From Rubrivivax sp. (lineage in GTDB: Bacteria > Pseudomonadota > Gammaproteobacteria > Burkholderiales > Burkholderiaceae_C), in NCBI GenBank assembly GCA_026125665.1, contig JAHCKS010000031.1:1-49949 (forward strand): 49,949 nt of DNA, read 5' to 3'. Position numbers and translations under genes: made by a program. Of this stretch, positions 1 through 7,795 are shown one piece after another. Each line of letters opens with the position of its first letter. Position 1 is the stretch's first letter. Below the pieces are notes generated by a model. It searched no databases. It worked only from the letters and a program-made list of their open reading frames with translations, and had not been told where the DNA came from.

Positions 1-521
1 TCCTCGCGGCCGTCGCGGCCGAAGTACTTGTGCAGCAGGTAGACCATGGCCCACAGGTGGCGGCCTTCCTCGACGTTCACCTGGAACAGGTTGCGCAGGT
101 CGTACTGGCTCGGGCAGGTCAGGCCGAGGTGGCGCTGCTGCTCCACGCTGGCCGGTTCGGTGTCGCCCTGCGTGACGATGATGCGGCGCAGGTTGGCGCG
201 GTACTCGCCGGGCACGTCCTGCCAGGCGGCTTCGCCGAGGTGGTCGCCGAAGTGGATCTTGCGGTCCTTCTCGGCCGGGTTCAGGAAGATGCCCCAGCGG
301 TACTCGGGCATCTTCACGTAGCCGAACTGGGCCCAGCCCTGCGGGTCGACGCTGACGGCGGTGCGCAGGTAGACGTCGAAGTTCTGGCTGCCCTCGGGGC
401 CCATGTCGTCCCACCAGCTGAGGTAGTTGGGCTGCCACTGCTCGAGCGCGCGCTTGAGCGTGCGGTCTTCGCCGAGGTTGACGTTGTTGGGGATCTTCTC
501 GCTGTAGTCGATGGTGCTCAT
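1..521 (-). CDS. boxB: Benzoyl-CoA 2,3-epoxidase oxygenase subunit BoxB (N-terminal part)
   Basis: Oxygenase component that, with the reductase BoxA, converts benzoyl-CoA to 2,3-epoxybenzoyl-CoA using O2. The frame stays open from an ATG at 521 to the window edge, giving about 173 residues starting MSTIDYSEKIPNN; the family is about 470 residues, so roughly two thirds is missing to the left. Visible diiron-ligand motifs fit BoxB: Glu122 in TEP, and EEGRH with Glu152 and His155 spaced EXXH. The start lies 13 bases after the boxC stop and has GGAGAC-type ribosome-binding sequence just upstream, so boxC and boxB are one transcript. boxA is not in the window and probably lies further left. The family call is very safe. 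Confidence 0.95.
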   Translation of the reverse strand, partial: MSTIDYSEKIPNNVNLGEDRTLKRALEQWQPNYLSWWDDMGPEGSQNFDVYLRTAVSVDPQGWAQFGYVKMPEYRWGIFLNPAEKDRKIHFGDHLGEAAWQDVPGEYRANLRRIIVTQGDTEPASVEQQRHLGLTCPSQYDLRNLFQVNVEEGRHLWAMVYLLHKYFGRDGRE

Positions 522-534
522 CACAAGTCTCCGG

Positions 535-2211
535 TCAAACCCTGTTCCAGTCGAAGGCGGCCTTGTCGCCCTTGCCGTAGACCTTCAGCGCGCCCTTCTC
601 GCCGACGGCGTTGGGACGCTGGAAGATCCAGTTCTGCCACGCGGTGAGGCGGCCGAAGACGCGCGTGAACATGTTCTCCGGGCCGTTGAAGCGCAGGTTC
701 GCCTCCATGCCGGTGAGCGCGTCGGGGCTCATCGCGACGCGCTCCTCGATGGCGATGCGCGTCTCGTCGGCCCAGTCGATGTCGTCGGGGTTGCGGGTGA
801 CGAGGCCGATCGCGAAGGCGGCGTCGGCATCGAGCGCCTGGCCGGCTTTCGCGCGCACCGCGTCCAGCGCCGGCGCCTCGTCGTAGAAGCGGCGCGCCAG
901 GCGGCTCTGGCCCGTGACCATCGGATAGAGGCCGGAGTTCGCCTCGCCCACGGTGATCTTCGGCGCCCTGGCTTCGTCGTCGGGCAGGGCGAGGTGGTAG
1001 CTGCGGTCGCAGGCGAGCGCGAGCTCGAGGAAGGTGCCGGCGAAGCACGAGCCTTCGTCGATCAGCGCGAACAGGCTGCGGCTGCTGACGTCCAGGCGGG
1101 CGAACGTGCGGCGCAGCAGGCCGATCGTCTCGCGCACGAGCCAGTGGTCGCGGTGCGCGAGCAGCACGCGGTCCGTGGCCAGCACGTCGGCGGCGTCGCC
1201 CTGCGACTTCATCAGCCAGGTGCCGATGTCGAGCTCGTTCGTGCGCATCGAGAGGATGGCGTCCTCGAGCTCGCGCGCCAGTGCCAGCGGGTACCACTCG
1301 GCGCCGGCTGCTTCGATGCCGGCAGGGTCGGCCGGCTGCGGCCCGGCGGGGGCCTTCACGGTGAACGTGGCGACCCGCCGCGCGCGGTCGATCTCGACCG
1401 TGACGTGCGTGTAGCGCAGCACATCGGCCTCGATCGTGCGCTGCAGCGGCGTCAGCGCCACGCCTTTCGCGCCGGCCGCAGGGCCCGGGCGAATGCTGCC
1501 CTTCGCCAGCTCGAGCGCGCGCTCCTGCACCTTGGCCGCGAATTGCGCCGGCTTGGCGATGTCGTCCACCAGTCGCCAGTCCTTGGCCCTCTGGCCGCGC
1601 ACGCCCTCGGTGGTGGTGCAGAAGATGTCGGCCAGGTCGTGCCGCACGTGCCGCTTGTCGGTGACGCGCGTGAGGCCGCCCGTGCCCGGCAGCACCCCCA
1701 GCAGCGGCACCTCGGGCAGGCTGACGGCGCTGGAACGGTCGTCGACGAGCAGGATCTCGTCGCACGCCAGGGCCAGCTCGTAGCCACCGCCGGCACAGGC
1801 ACCGTTCACCGCGGCCAGGAACTTCAGGCCGTCGTGGCGGCTGCTGTCCTCGAGGCCGTTGCGCGTCTCGTTCGTGAACTTGCAGAAGTTCACCTTCCAC
1901 GCGTGCGAGCTCACGCCGAGCATGAAGATGTTCGCGCCCGAGCAGAACACCTTGTCCTTCAGGCTCGTCACGACCACCGTCCGCACCTCGGGGTGCTCGA
2001 AGCGGATGCGGTTGACGGCGTCGTTGAGCTCGATGTCGACACCGAGGTCGTAGCTGTTCAGCTTGAGCTTGTAGCCCGGGCGCAAACCGGCGTTCTCGTC
2101 GAAATCGGCGGCGAGCGTGGCCACCGGGCCTTCGAACTTGAGCTTCCAGTGGCGGTAGCGGCTGGGGTGCGTCTGGTAGTCGACGCGCGCCGGGGCGGCG
2201 GTGGTGTCCAT
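535..2211 (-). CDS. boxC: Benzoyl-CoA-dihydrodiol lyase / 2,3-epoxybenzoyl-CoA dihydrolase BoxC
   Basis: Crotonase-superfamily enzyme that opens the ring of 2,3-epoxybenzoyl-CoA hydrolytically and releases formate, giving 3,4-dehydroadipyl-CoA semialdehyde. The 558-residue product has the usual BoxC length. A crotonase core is readable in the N-terminal half (KDKVFCSGANIFMLG, then NGACAGGGYELALACDE for the oxyanion-hole region), followed by the long BoxC-specific C-terminal half. An upstream in-frame ATG at 2259 exists, but 2211 is preferred: it has GGAGAC seven bases upstream, and the 2259 start would lie inside the promoter/operator at 2255-2297. First gene of the leftward box transcript, followed by boxB. 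Confidence 0.95.
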   Translation of the reverse strand: MDTTAAPARVDYQTHPSRYRHWKLKFEGPVATLAADFDENAGLRPGYKLKLNSYDLGVDIELNDAVNRIRFEHPEVRTVVVTSLKDKVFCSGANIFMLGVSSHAWKVNFCKFTNETRNGLEDSSRHDGLKFLAAVNGACAGGGYELALACDEILLVDDRSSAVSLPEVPLLGVLPGTGGLTRVTDKRHVRHDLADIFCTTTEGVRGQRAKDWRLVDDIAKPAQFAAKVQERALELAKGSIRPGPAAGAKGVALTPLQRTIEADVLRYTHVTVEIDRARRVATFTVKAPAGPQPADPAGIEAAGAEWYPLALARELEDAILSMRTNELDIGTWLMKSQGDAADVLATDRVLLAHRDHWLVRETIGLLRRTFARLDVSSRSLFALIDEGSCFAGTFLELALACDRSYHLALPDDEARAPKITVGEANSGLYPMVTGQSRLARRFYDEAPALDAVRAKAGQALDADAAFAIGLVTRNPDDIDWADETRIAIEERVAMSPDALTGMEANLRFNGPENMFTRVFGRLTAWQNWIFQRPNAVGEKGALKVYGKGDKAAFDWNRV

Positions 2212-2254
2212 GGCAGTCTCCGGTTCAGTATGCAGCGGAATGCGTGTCAGCGCA

Positions 2255-2297
2255 GGCACTGTGATGCATCATACTGCCTGCCTTCGCGCCGGGTCAA
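2255..2297 (-). promoter_or_regulatory. boxC promoter with overlapping BoxR-type operator
   Basis: On the minus strand a near-consensus sigma70 promoter is visible: TTGACC (2297-2292), 18-base spacer, TATGAT (2273-2268). A 24-bp imperfect palindrome of form GGCA-N6-TGCA-N6-TGCC occupies 2255-2278 and covers the -10 box and the start point. Each half reads as TGCA-N6-TGCC in opposite orientation (TGCATCATACTGCC and, reversed, TGCATCACAGTGCC). A weaker TGCA-N6-TGCG lies at 2231-2244. BoxR/BzdR operators in Azoarcus are described as TGCA repeats spaced this way, so assignment to BoxR is an inference from motif and position. Confidence 0.75.
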
Positions 2298-2327
2298 GCA
2301 CTTTCGTGCATCTCGGCGCCAGCCGGC

Positions 2328-3356
2328 TCAGACCGGCATCTGCAGTGCCTGTCGCACCAGCGTACGCAGCGCGGCGTGCGTCTGCTCCAGCGGCTGGGCG
2401 CTGGTGTCGAGGCGGCAGTCGGCCTTGGCGTAGAAGGGCGCGCGGCCGGCCAGGATGCTCTTCAGGTCGTCCATCGCCTCCTTGCTGGCCGCCGCGCCGC
2501 GGGTGCCGCCCATCGGGCGCATGTCGCCCTGGGCGATGACGCGCTTCATGTGGTCCTCCGGGTCGGCCTGCAGCCACACCGTGGTGCAGTGGGCCAGCAG
2601 CAGGTTGAAGGTGGCCGGGTCGGAGACGAGGCCGCCCGGCGTGGCGATCACCGCCTCGGGGTAGATCTGGATCGCCTCCTCGAGGGCGCGGCGCTCGTAC
2701 CGGCGGTACGCGTTCTGGCCGTACAGCGCCTGGATCTCGCTGATCGTGCAGCCGGCGAACTGCTCGATCTGGCGCGACAGCTCCACGAAGGGGAAGCCCA
2801 GGTCGTCGGCCAGCATCTGGCCGAGCGTGCTCTTGCCGGCGCCGCGCAGGCCGATGAGCGCCACGCGTGAGCTGCGCGCCGTGCCGCGGGCGCTGTTGGC
2901 GCCGCCGGTGCCGAGCAGTTCGCCGACGGCGACGCGCACGCGGTGCAGCGTGGCCTCGTCGCGGCCCTCGAGCAGCTCGCGCAGCAGCAGCCACTCGGGC
3001 GAGCCGGTGGTGACGTCGCCGACCAGCTCGGCCAGCGAGCACTGCAGCGCCTGCGCCACCTGCAGCAGGATGAGGATGGAGGCGTTGCCGAGGCCGTACT
3101 CGAGGTTCGCCAGGTGGCGCTCGGACACGTCGGCACTGGCCGCCAGCGCCTTGCGCGTGATGCCGCGCCGGGCGCGCAGCGCACGCACGCGTTCGCCCAG
3201 TGCCACGAGGAAGGGGTGCTTGGCCTCCTCGTCCGTCGCGCCTTCGACGTCCGCCACGGCCAAGGGCACGGGGGCGGCCGTGACGGCCTCCCTGCGCCGG
3301 CTTGCGGTGCGGCCATTGCCCGCCGCCGCTTTCGCATGCAGTATAGTGCTTGACAT
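2328..3356 (-). CDS. boxR: BoxR transcriptional regulator (XRE DNA-binding domain fused to shikimate-kinase-like domain)
   Basis: Regulator of the aerobic benzoyl-CoA (box) pathway. In the Azoarcus homologue benzoyl-CoA releases it from DNA. Residues about 50-112 form an XRE/HTH_3 helix-turn-helix (ALGERVRALRARRGITRKAL, then VSERHLANLEYG). Residues about 165-335 resemble shikimate kinase, with Walker A GLRGAGKST at 169-177; in this family the domain is thought to sense the CoA ester rather than phosphorylate shikimate. Length 342 from the ATG at 3356, somewhat longer than usual because of a low-complexity N-terminus. That start places a BoxR-type box (3337-3350) inside codons 3-7 and has only a weak GAAG upstream, so the true start may be further downstream. 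Divergent from the DUF4863 gene. Confidence 0.93.
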   Translation of the reverse strand: MSSTILHAKAAAGNGRTASRRREAVTAAPVPLAVADVEGATDEEAKHPFLVALGERVRALRARRGITRKALAASADVSERHLANLEYGLGNASILILLQVAQALQCSLAELVGDVTTGSPEWLLLRELLEGRDEATLHRVRVAVGELLGTGGANSARGTARSSRVALIGLRGAGKSTLGQMLADDLGFPFVELSRQIEQFAGCTISEIQALYGQNAYRRYERRALEEAIQIYPEAVIATPGGLVSDPATFNLLLAHCTTVWLQADPEDHMKRVIAQGDMRPMGGTRGAAASKEAMDDLKSILAGRAPFYAKADCRLDTSAQPLEQTHAALRTLVRQALQMPV

Positions 3357-3418
3357 GTGTGGACTTCAGCCGATACAGTGCACAAAAGCACAATACTGCA
3401 CCGCAGACCCGGTGGCAA
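3337..3418. promoter_or_regulatory. Divergent boxR / DUF4863 promoter region with two inverted BoxR-type boxes
   Basis: Two 14-bp boxes face each other: TGCAGTATAGTGCT at 3337-3350 and AGCACAATACTGCA at 3387-3400, whose reverse complement differs from the first at one base. Leftward, TTGCCA (3418-3413), 17 bases, TATTGT (3395-3390) can serve boxR, with its -10 inside the second box. Rightward, TTGACA (3350-3355), 18 bases, TACAGT (3374-3379) can serve the DUF4863 gene, with the second box at the start point. TATAGT inside the first box is an alternative rightward -10 but lacks a well-spaced -35. The architecture predicts self-repression by BoxR. Confidence 0.7.
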
Positions 3419-3457
3419 CCCGGGGGTGCAGTCCAGTTCATCAGCCGGGAGCTCTGC

Positions 3458-3952
3458 ATGGCCCATGACGCCGCAAATCCGATCGTCGCAACGCCGACAA
3501 CCTTGCGCGCACACCTGGCCGAACTTGCCGCGCAGCTGCGCGGCCGAGCCCTCGACATGGAGCTCGACGCGTGGCTCAACGAGCACCACGGCGCCGGCTC
3601 GCCCACCTTCGCGGCGCTGGCCGCCGCCTGTCGCGCCGGCGTGCGCGACGGCTGGCTCTGCGAGCGCGAAGGCGGCGGCATCCGTTACGGCCGCATCTTC
3701 AAGCCGGCCGACGACCTGGCCGGCTTCTCGGTCGACGTCGTGGACATGAACGACATCGCCGGCCCGCACCACACCCATCCGCGGGGCGAGATCGATCTGA
3801 TCATGCCGGTCGAAGGCGACGCGCGTTTCGACGGCCGGCCGGCCGGCTGGTGCGTGTACGGTCCCGGCAGCGCGCACCGGCCGACGGTGAGCGGCGGCCG
3901 GGCGCTCGTGCTCTACCTTCTGCCGCAGGGGCAGATCCGGTTCACGCGGTGA
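3458..3952 (+). CDS. DUF4863 cupin-like protein (4-hydroxylaminobenzoate lyase-related)
   Basis: 164-residue cupin-fold protein. Candidate metal ligands follow cupin motif 1 (His104/His105, His107, Glu111 in PHHTHPRGE) and motif 2 (His140 in GPGSAHRP). The family is known as DUF4863 and includes PnbB-type 4-hydroxylaminobenzoate lyases; from memory its members often sit beside boxR in Burkholderiales clusters, which I cannot verify here. The ATG at 3458 has GGGAG seven bases upstream; a longer in-frame start at 3350 would run through the operator region and is rejected. First gene rightward from the BoxR-controlled promoter, upstream of the benzoate-CoA ligase. Its role in benzoate metabolism is not established; a lyase or ring-modifying activity on an aromatic acid is a guess. 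Confidence 0.8.
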   Translation: MAHDAANPIVATPTTLRAHLAELAAQLRGRALDMELDAWLNEHHGAGSPTFAALAAACRAGVRDGWLCEREGGGIRYGRIFKPADDLAGFSVDVVDMNDIAGPHHTHPRGEIDLIMPVEGDARFDGRPAGWCVYGPGSAHRPTVSGGRALVLYLLPQGQIRFTR

Positions 3953-3967
3953 TACGAGCCCCCCGAA

Positions 3968-4036
3968 GCGCCTTCGGCGCCTCCCCCCAGGGGGCGCCGC
4001 CGGCGGCCCGGCAGAGCCGGTTCCGCGGCGGCCGCT
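3968..4036. repeat. 69-bp GC-rich dispersed repeat, copy 1
   Basis: A 69-base block starting GCGCCTTCGGCGCC and ending GCGGCGGCCGCT matches 49754-49822 at 64 of 69 positions in the same orientation. It contains small hairpins (GGCGCC-type and CCGGC...GCCGG arms) and lies between the DUF4863 stop and the ligase start. No coding function is seen. It behaves like an intergenic repeat family. Confidence 0.85.
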
Positions 4037-4088
4037 TGCCGGAGTGTGCCCACCTCGCGCGGAGTCGACGACGGAACAGGAGACAACG

Positions 4089-5717
4089 ATGAGCAACACC
4101 CCGAACGACTCGCCGCCCGAGGTCGCCGTGCCGCCCGAACGCTTCAACTTCGCGCAGCACCTGCTGGCGCTGAACGCGGCACGTCCCGGCAAGCCCGCGT
4201 TCGTCGACGACCGCGGCACGCTCGGCTACGCCCAGCTCGACGAGCGCGTGCGGCGGATGGCCGCCGGGCTGCGCGCGCTGGGCTTCAAGCGCGAGGAGCG
4301 CGTGCTGCTGCTGATGCAGGACACGAACGACTGGCCGGTGGCCTTTCTCGGCGCGCTGTATGCCGGCATCGTGCCGGTGGCGGTGAACACGCTGCTCACC
4401 GCCGACGACTACGCCTACATGCTCGAGCACGCACGCGCCCAGGCCGTGCTCGTCTCGGGCGCGCTGCTGCCGGCCGTGGCCGCCGCGATGACGAAGTCCG
4501 ACCACGAGGTGCAGGCGGTCATCGTGTCGCGGCCCATCGCGCCGCTGAAGGCGGCGCCCTCGGGGGCCCTGCCGCTCGCGCCAACCGAGGTCGACTTCGA
4601 GGCCTTCCTCGCCGCGCACACGCCGCTCGCCAAGCCGGCGAACACCGCGGCCGACGACCCGGCCTTCTGGCTCTACTCCAGCGGCTCGACGGGCCGGCCG
4701 AAGGGCACCGTGCACTCGCACGCCAACCCCTACTGGACGTCGGAGCTCTACGGCCGCGCCGTGCTGCAACTGCGCGAGGACGACGTCTGCTTCAGCGCCG
4801 CCAAGCTCTTCTTCGCCTACGGCCTGGGCAACGCGCTGACGTTCCCGATGAGCGTGGGTGCGACGACGGTGCTCATGCCCGATCGCCCCACGCCCGAGGC
4901 GGTGTTCAAGCGCTGGCTGGGCGAGGGCGGCGGTCCGCGGCCCACCGTCTTCTTCGGTGCGCCCACCGGCTACGCCGGCATGCTGGCGCACCCGGCGCTG
5001 CCGAAGAAGGAGCAGGTGGCGCTGCGGCTGGCCTCCAGTGCCGGCGAGGCGCTGCCGGCGGAGATCGGCGAGCGCTTCACGCGCCACTTCGGCGTGGAGA
5101 TCATCGACGGCATCGGCTCCACCGAGATGCTGCACATCTTCCTCAGCAACCGTCCCGGCCGCGTGCGCTACGGCACCACCGGCTGGCCGGTGCCGGGTTA
5201 CGAGATCGAGCTGCGCGGCGACGGCGGCCAGCCCGTGCCCGACGGTGAACCCGGCGACCTCTACATCCACGGCCCGAGCGCGGCGATGATGTACTGGGGC
5301 AACCGGCAGAAGACGCGCGACACCTTCCAGGGCGGCTGGACGAAGAGCGGCGACAAGTACGTGCGCAACGCCGACGGCAGCTACACCTACAGCGGCCGCA
5401 GCGACGACATGCTGAAGGTGAGTGGCATCTACGTCAGCCCGTTCGAGGTCGAGGCCACGCTCGTGCAGCACCCCGCGGTGCTCGAGGCGGCGGTGATCGG
5501 CGTGCCCGACGCCGAGGGCCTGACGAAGACCAAGGCCTTCGTCGTGCTGAAGCCCGGCGGCGAGGCCGACGAGGCGGAGCTGAAGGCCTTCGTCAAGGAC
5601 CGGCTGGCACCGTACAAGTACCCGCGCCAGATCGAGTTCGTGGCCGACCTGCCGAAGACGGCCACCGGGAAGATCCAGCGCTTCAAGCTGCGCGACCGCG
5701 AAGTCGGGCGTGGCTGA
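4089..5717 (+). CDS. bclA: Benzoate-CoA ligase
   Basis: AMP-forming acyl-CoA synthetase that activates benzoate to benzoyl-CoA, the substrate of BoxAB. The 542-residue product has the ANL-family P-loop at about 196-209 (YSSGSTGRPKGTVH), the IGSTEM-type A5 motif, YSGRSDDMLKVSG (A8 hinge) and the C-terminal catalytic Lys in TATGKIQR. The benzoate-ligase subgroup is supported by the whole-length pattern (RFNFAQHLLALN at the start, AKLFFAYGLGN in the middle) and by the box context. ATG at 4089 is chosen because AGGAGA lies about seven bases upstream. The last eight bases overlap the next gene, suggesting coupled translation. Related aryl substrates such as 2-aminobenzoate cannot be excluded. Confidence 0.92.
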   Translation: MSNTPNDSPPEVAVPPERFNFAQHLLALNAARPGKPAFVDDRGTLGYAQLDERVRRMAAGLRALGFKREERVLLLMQDTNDWPVAFLGALYAGIVPVAVNTLLTADDYAYMLEHARAQAVLVSGALLPAVAAAMTKSDHEVQAVIVSRPIAPLKAAPSGALPLAPTEVDFEAFLAAHTPLAKPANTAADDPAFWLYSSGSTGRPKGTVHSHANPYWTSELYGRAVLQLREDDVCFSAAKLFFAYGLGNALTFPMSVGATTVLMPDRPTPEAVFKRWLGEGGGPRPTVFFGAPTGYAGMLAHPALPKKEQVALRLASSAGEALPAEIGERFTRHFGVEIIDGIGSTEMLHIFLSNRPGRVRYGTTGWPVPGYEIELRGDGGQPVPDGEPGDLYIHGPSAAMMYWGNRQKTRDTFQGGWTKSGDKYVRNADGSYTYSGRSDDMLKVSGIYVSPFEVEATLVQHPAVLEAAVIGVPDAEGLTKTKAFVVLKPGGEADEAELKAFVKDRLAPYKYPRQIEFVADLPKTATGKIQRFKLRDREVGRG

Positions 5718-6537
5718 CGCGCACCCGCCGCTGACCGACGGCTTCGCCGAGTTCGACTGGGCCGGCCGGCGCGTGCGCGTCGAGCTCGCGTGGGTCGGCG
5801 CGGACGAGCCCGGCTCGCCGCTCGTCGTGTTCCTGCACGAGGGCCTCGGCTCGGTGGCGATGTGGCGCGACTTCCCCGAGCGCTTGTGCCGTTCCGTCGG
5901 CGCGCGTGGGCTCGTCTACTCGCGCCCCGGCTACGGCCGCAGCACGCCGCGCGCGCCCGACGAGCACTGGGCGCCCGACTTCATGCACCGCCAGGCGCAC
6001 GAGGTGCTGCCGGCGCTCCTGCACGCGCTCGGCATCGACGGCGCCGAGCGGCCGCTCTGGCTCTTCGGCCACAGCGACGGCGGCTCGATCGCACTGCTGC
6101 ACGCCAAGCGCGCCGATGCCCGGCTGGCCGGCCTGGTGGTGCTCGCGCCGCACATCCTCGTCGAGGACCTCTCGATCACGAGCATCGCGAAGGCACGCGA
6201 CGCCTACCTCGGCACCGACCTGCGCGCGCGCCTGGCCAAGTACCACGACGATCCCGACTCCGCCTTCTGGGGCTGGAACGACATCTGGCTCGCGCCCGCG
6301 TTCAGGCACTGGTCGATCGAGGCCGAGATCGGCGCCATCCGCTGCCCGGTGCTGGCGATGCAGGGCCTGGACGACGAATACGGCACGCTCGAGCAGGTGC
6401 GCGGCATTGCGCGCCGCCTGCCCGGCACGCGGATCGTCGAAGTCGCGCAATGCGGCCACTCGCCGCACCGCGACCAGCCGGCCGTGGTGATCGAGGCGGT
6501 CTCGTCCTTCATGGGCAGGGCTGCTGCCGGGTCGTGA
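5710..6537 (+). CDS. Alpha/beta-fold hydrolase of the benzoate cluster
   Basis: 275-residue alpha/beta hydrolase with a complete triad: nucleophile Ser122 in GHSDGGS, acid Asp221/222 in QGLDDEYG, and His250 in CGHSPHRDQP. Oxyanion region HEGLGS follows strand 3. It starts at GTG 5710, eight bases inside the ligase end, so it is translationally coupled to it. Hydrolases of this type accompany box genes; a proofreading role on CoA esters or a hydrolase of a pathway intermediate is plausible but not shown. No signal peptide, so cytoplasmic. It is the last gene of the rightward benzoate unit before the unrelated sugar-diacid module. Confidence 0.8.
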   Translation: MADAHPPLTDGFAEFDWAGRRVRVELAWVGADEPGSPLVVFLHEGLGSVAMWRDFPERLCRSVGARGLVYSRPGYGRSTPRAPDEHWAPDFMHRQAHEVLPALLHALGIDGAERPLWLFGHSDGGSIALLHAKRADARLAGLVVLAPHILVEDLSITSIAKARDAYLGTDLRARLAKYHDDPDSAFWGWNDIWLAPAFRHWSIEAEIGAIRCPVLAMQGLDDEYGTLEQVRGIARRLPGTRIVEVAQCGHSPHRDQPAVVIEAVSSFMGRAAAGS

Positions 6538-6583
6538 CGAGGCGGCCGGCCCCCGAGCGGCCGGCCGCGGCGAACGATGCCTT

Positions 6584-6595
6584 GGTAGCGCTGCC
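6584..6595. promoter_or_regulatory. LacI-type operator upstream of the lacI gene
   Basis: GGTAGCGCTGCC, one base off the perfect palindrome GGTAGCGCTACC found twice before kdgD. It lies 23 bp before the lacI start, consistent with autoregulation by this LacI-family protein. Confidence 0.65.
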
Positions 6596-6618
6596 AGAGC
6601 AGGCTAACATCGCCGGCC

Positions 6619-7653
6619 ATGGCAGAGCAGGGTGTGGTGGCATCGCCACGGCGGCGGCGCAGCAGCGGTGCGATCACGCTGCACGACGTCGCGCGCATCG
6701 CCGGCGTGGCGCCGATCACCGCCTCGCGCGCGCTGAACACGCCCGATCGCGTGTCGCCCGAGGTGCTGGCGAAGGTGCAGCAGGCGGTGGCGCGCACTGG
6801 CTACGTGCCCAACCGGCTGGCCGGCGGGCTGGCCTCCACGCGCAGCCGGCTCGTCGCGGCGGTGGTACCGACGATCGCCGGCCCGGTGTTCCTGCAGACG
6901 GTGCAGTCGCTGACGGAGGCACTGGCCGAGCACGGCTACCAGGTCATGCTCGGCCAGGCCGGCTACAACGGCACGCGGGAGGACGCGCTGCTCGAGGCGA
7001 TCATCGGCCGGCGGCCCGACGGCATCGTGCTCACGGGCATCATGCACTCGGTGGAAGGGCGCCGGCGCCTGCTTGCCAGCGGCATCCCGGTGGTCGAGAC
7101 GTGGGACCTGACCGACACGCCGATCGACATGCTCGTCGGCTTCTCGCACACCGAGGTCGGGCGCGCCGTGGGCACGTTCCTGCACGGCAAGGGGCGGCAG
7201 CGCTTCGCCGCGGTGGCGGGCAACGACGAGCGCGCGCAGCGGCGCGTCGCGGCCTTCCGTGCCCGGGCGCTCGAGCTCGGGCTGCCGGACGTGCTGGTGG
7301 CCGGCGTGCCGGCGCCGACGACGCTGAAGTCCGGGCGCGAGGCGCTGGCCCGGTTGCTGCACGGCGGCCCGAGCCCGGATGCCGTCTTCTGCAGCTCCGA
7401 CCTGCTCGCGCTGGGCGTGATGACCGAGGCGCGGGCGCGCGGGCTCCTGGTGCCCGGCCAGCTGGCCGTCGTGGGCTTCGGCGACCAGGAGTTCGCTGCG
7501 GACCTGGAACCGTCGCTGACCTCGGTGCACATCGACGGCGGGGCGATCGGCCGGCGGGCGGCCCGTTTCATCGTGGATCGGGCCGAGGGCCGGCCCGTCG
7601 ATCCGCGGGTGGTCGACATGGGCTTCTCGATCGTCGAGCGCGCCAGCTCTTGA
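6619..7653 (+). CDS. LacI-family regulator of the glucarate/galactarate module
   Basis: 344-residue LacI/GalR protein. Residues about 19-40 form the helix-turn-helix ([22 protein letters not shown]), followed by the hinge ([12 protein letters not shown]) and a periplasmic-binding-protein-like effector domain (about 75-340, including [12 protein letters not shown] and [20 protein letters not shown]). It resembles GntR-type regulators of sugar-acid catabolism. Palindromes of the GGTAGCGCTACC type occur once before this gene and twice before kdgD, so it probably represses both and is released by a sugar diacid or a downstream keto-acid. The ribosome-binding site at 6619 is weak; a GTG at 6634 is possible. 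The effector is not identifiable from sequence. Confidence 0.88.
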   Translation: MAEQGVVASPRRRRSSGAITLHDVARIAGVAPITASRALNTPDRVSPEVLAKVQQAVARTGYVPNRLAGGLASTRSRLVAAVVPTIAGPVFLQTVQSLTEALAEHGYQVMLGQAGYNGTREDALLEAIIGRRPDGIVLTGIMHSVEGRRRLLASGIPVVETWDLTDTPIDMLVGFSHTEVGRAVGTFLHGKGRQRFAAVAGNDERAQRRVAAFRARALELGLPDVLVAGVPAPTTLKSGREALARLLHGGPSPDAVFCSSDLLALGVMTEARARGLLVPGQLAVVGFGDQEFAADLEPSLTSVHIDGGAIGRRAARFIVDRAEGRPVDPRVVDMGFSIVERASS

Positions 7654-7681
7654 ACTGAGGGTTAACGCTAGGTCGGGCGAC

Positions 7682-7735
7682 TTGCCGTGCGGCCAAGGTA
7701 GCGCTACCATCTCGTCGAAGGTTGGTAGCGCTACC
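7682..7735 (+). promoter_or_regulatory. kdgD promoter with two LacI-type operators
   Basis: Two perfect 12-bp palindromes GGTAGCGCTACC lie at 7697-7708 and 7724-7735, centres 27 bp apart. A promoter TTGCCG (7682-7687), 17 bases, TACCAT (7705-7710) places the first operator between -35 and -10 and the second just after the start point. The spacing suits repression by a LacI dimer at each site. Confidence 0.75.
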
Positions 7736-7795
7736 GTCGCCGCGAGCCGGCCCGGCGACATCGCCCGGCTCCCTCACCACCGCACCTGGACGCCC

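Noticed and set aside
511-2433. Very long open frames on the strand opposite boxC, and similar long antisense frames elsewhere (for example 3942-5471, 26825-28756, 34934-38311, 46574-49837)
   Set aside because: They mirror real genes in a GC-rich genome, are rich in Arg/Ala/Gly/His, show no family motifs and lack ribosome-binding sites.
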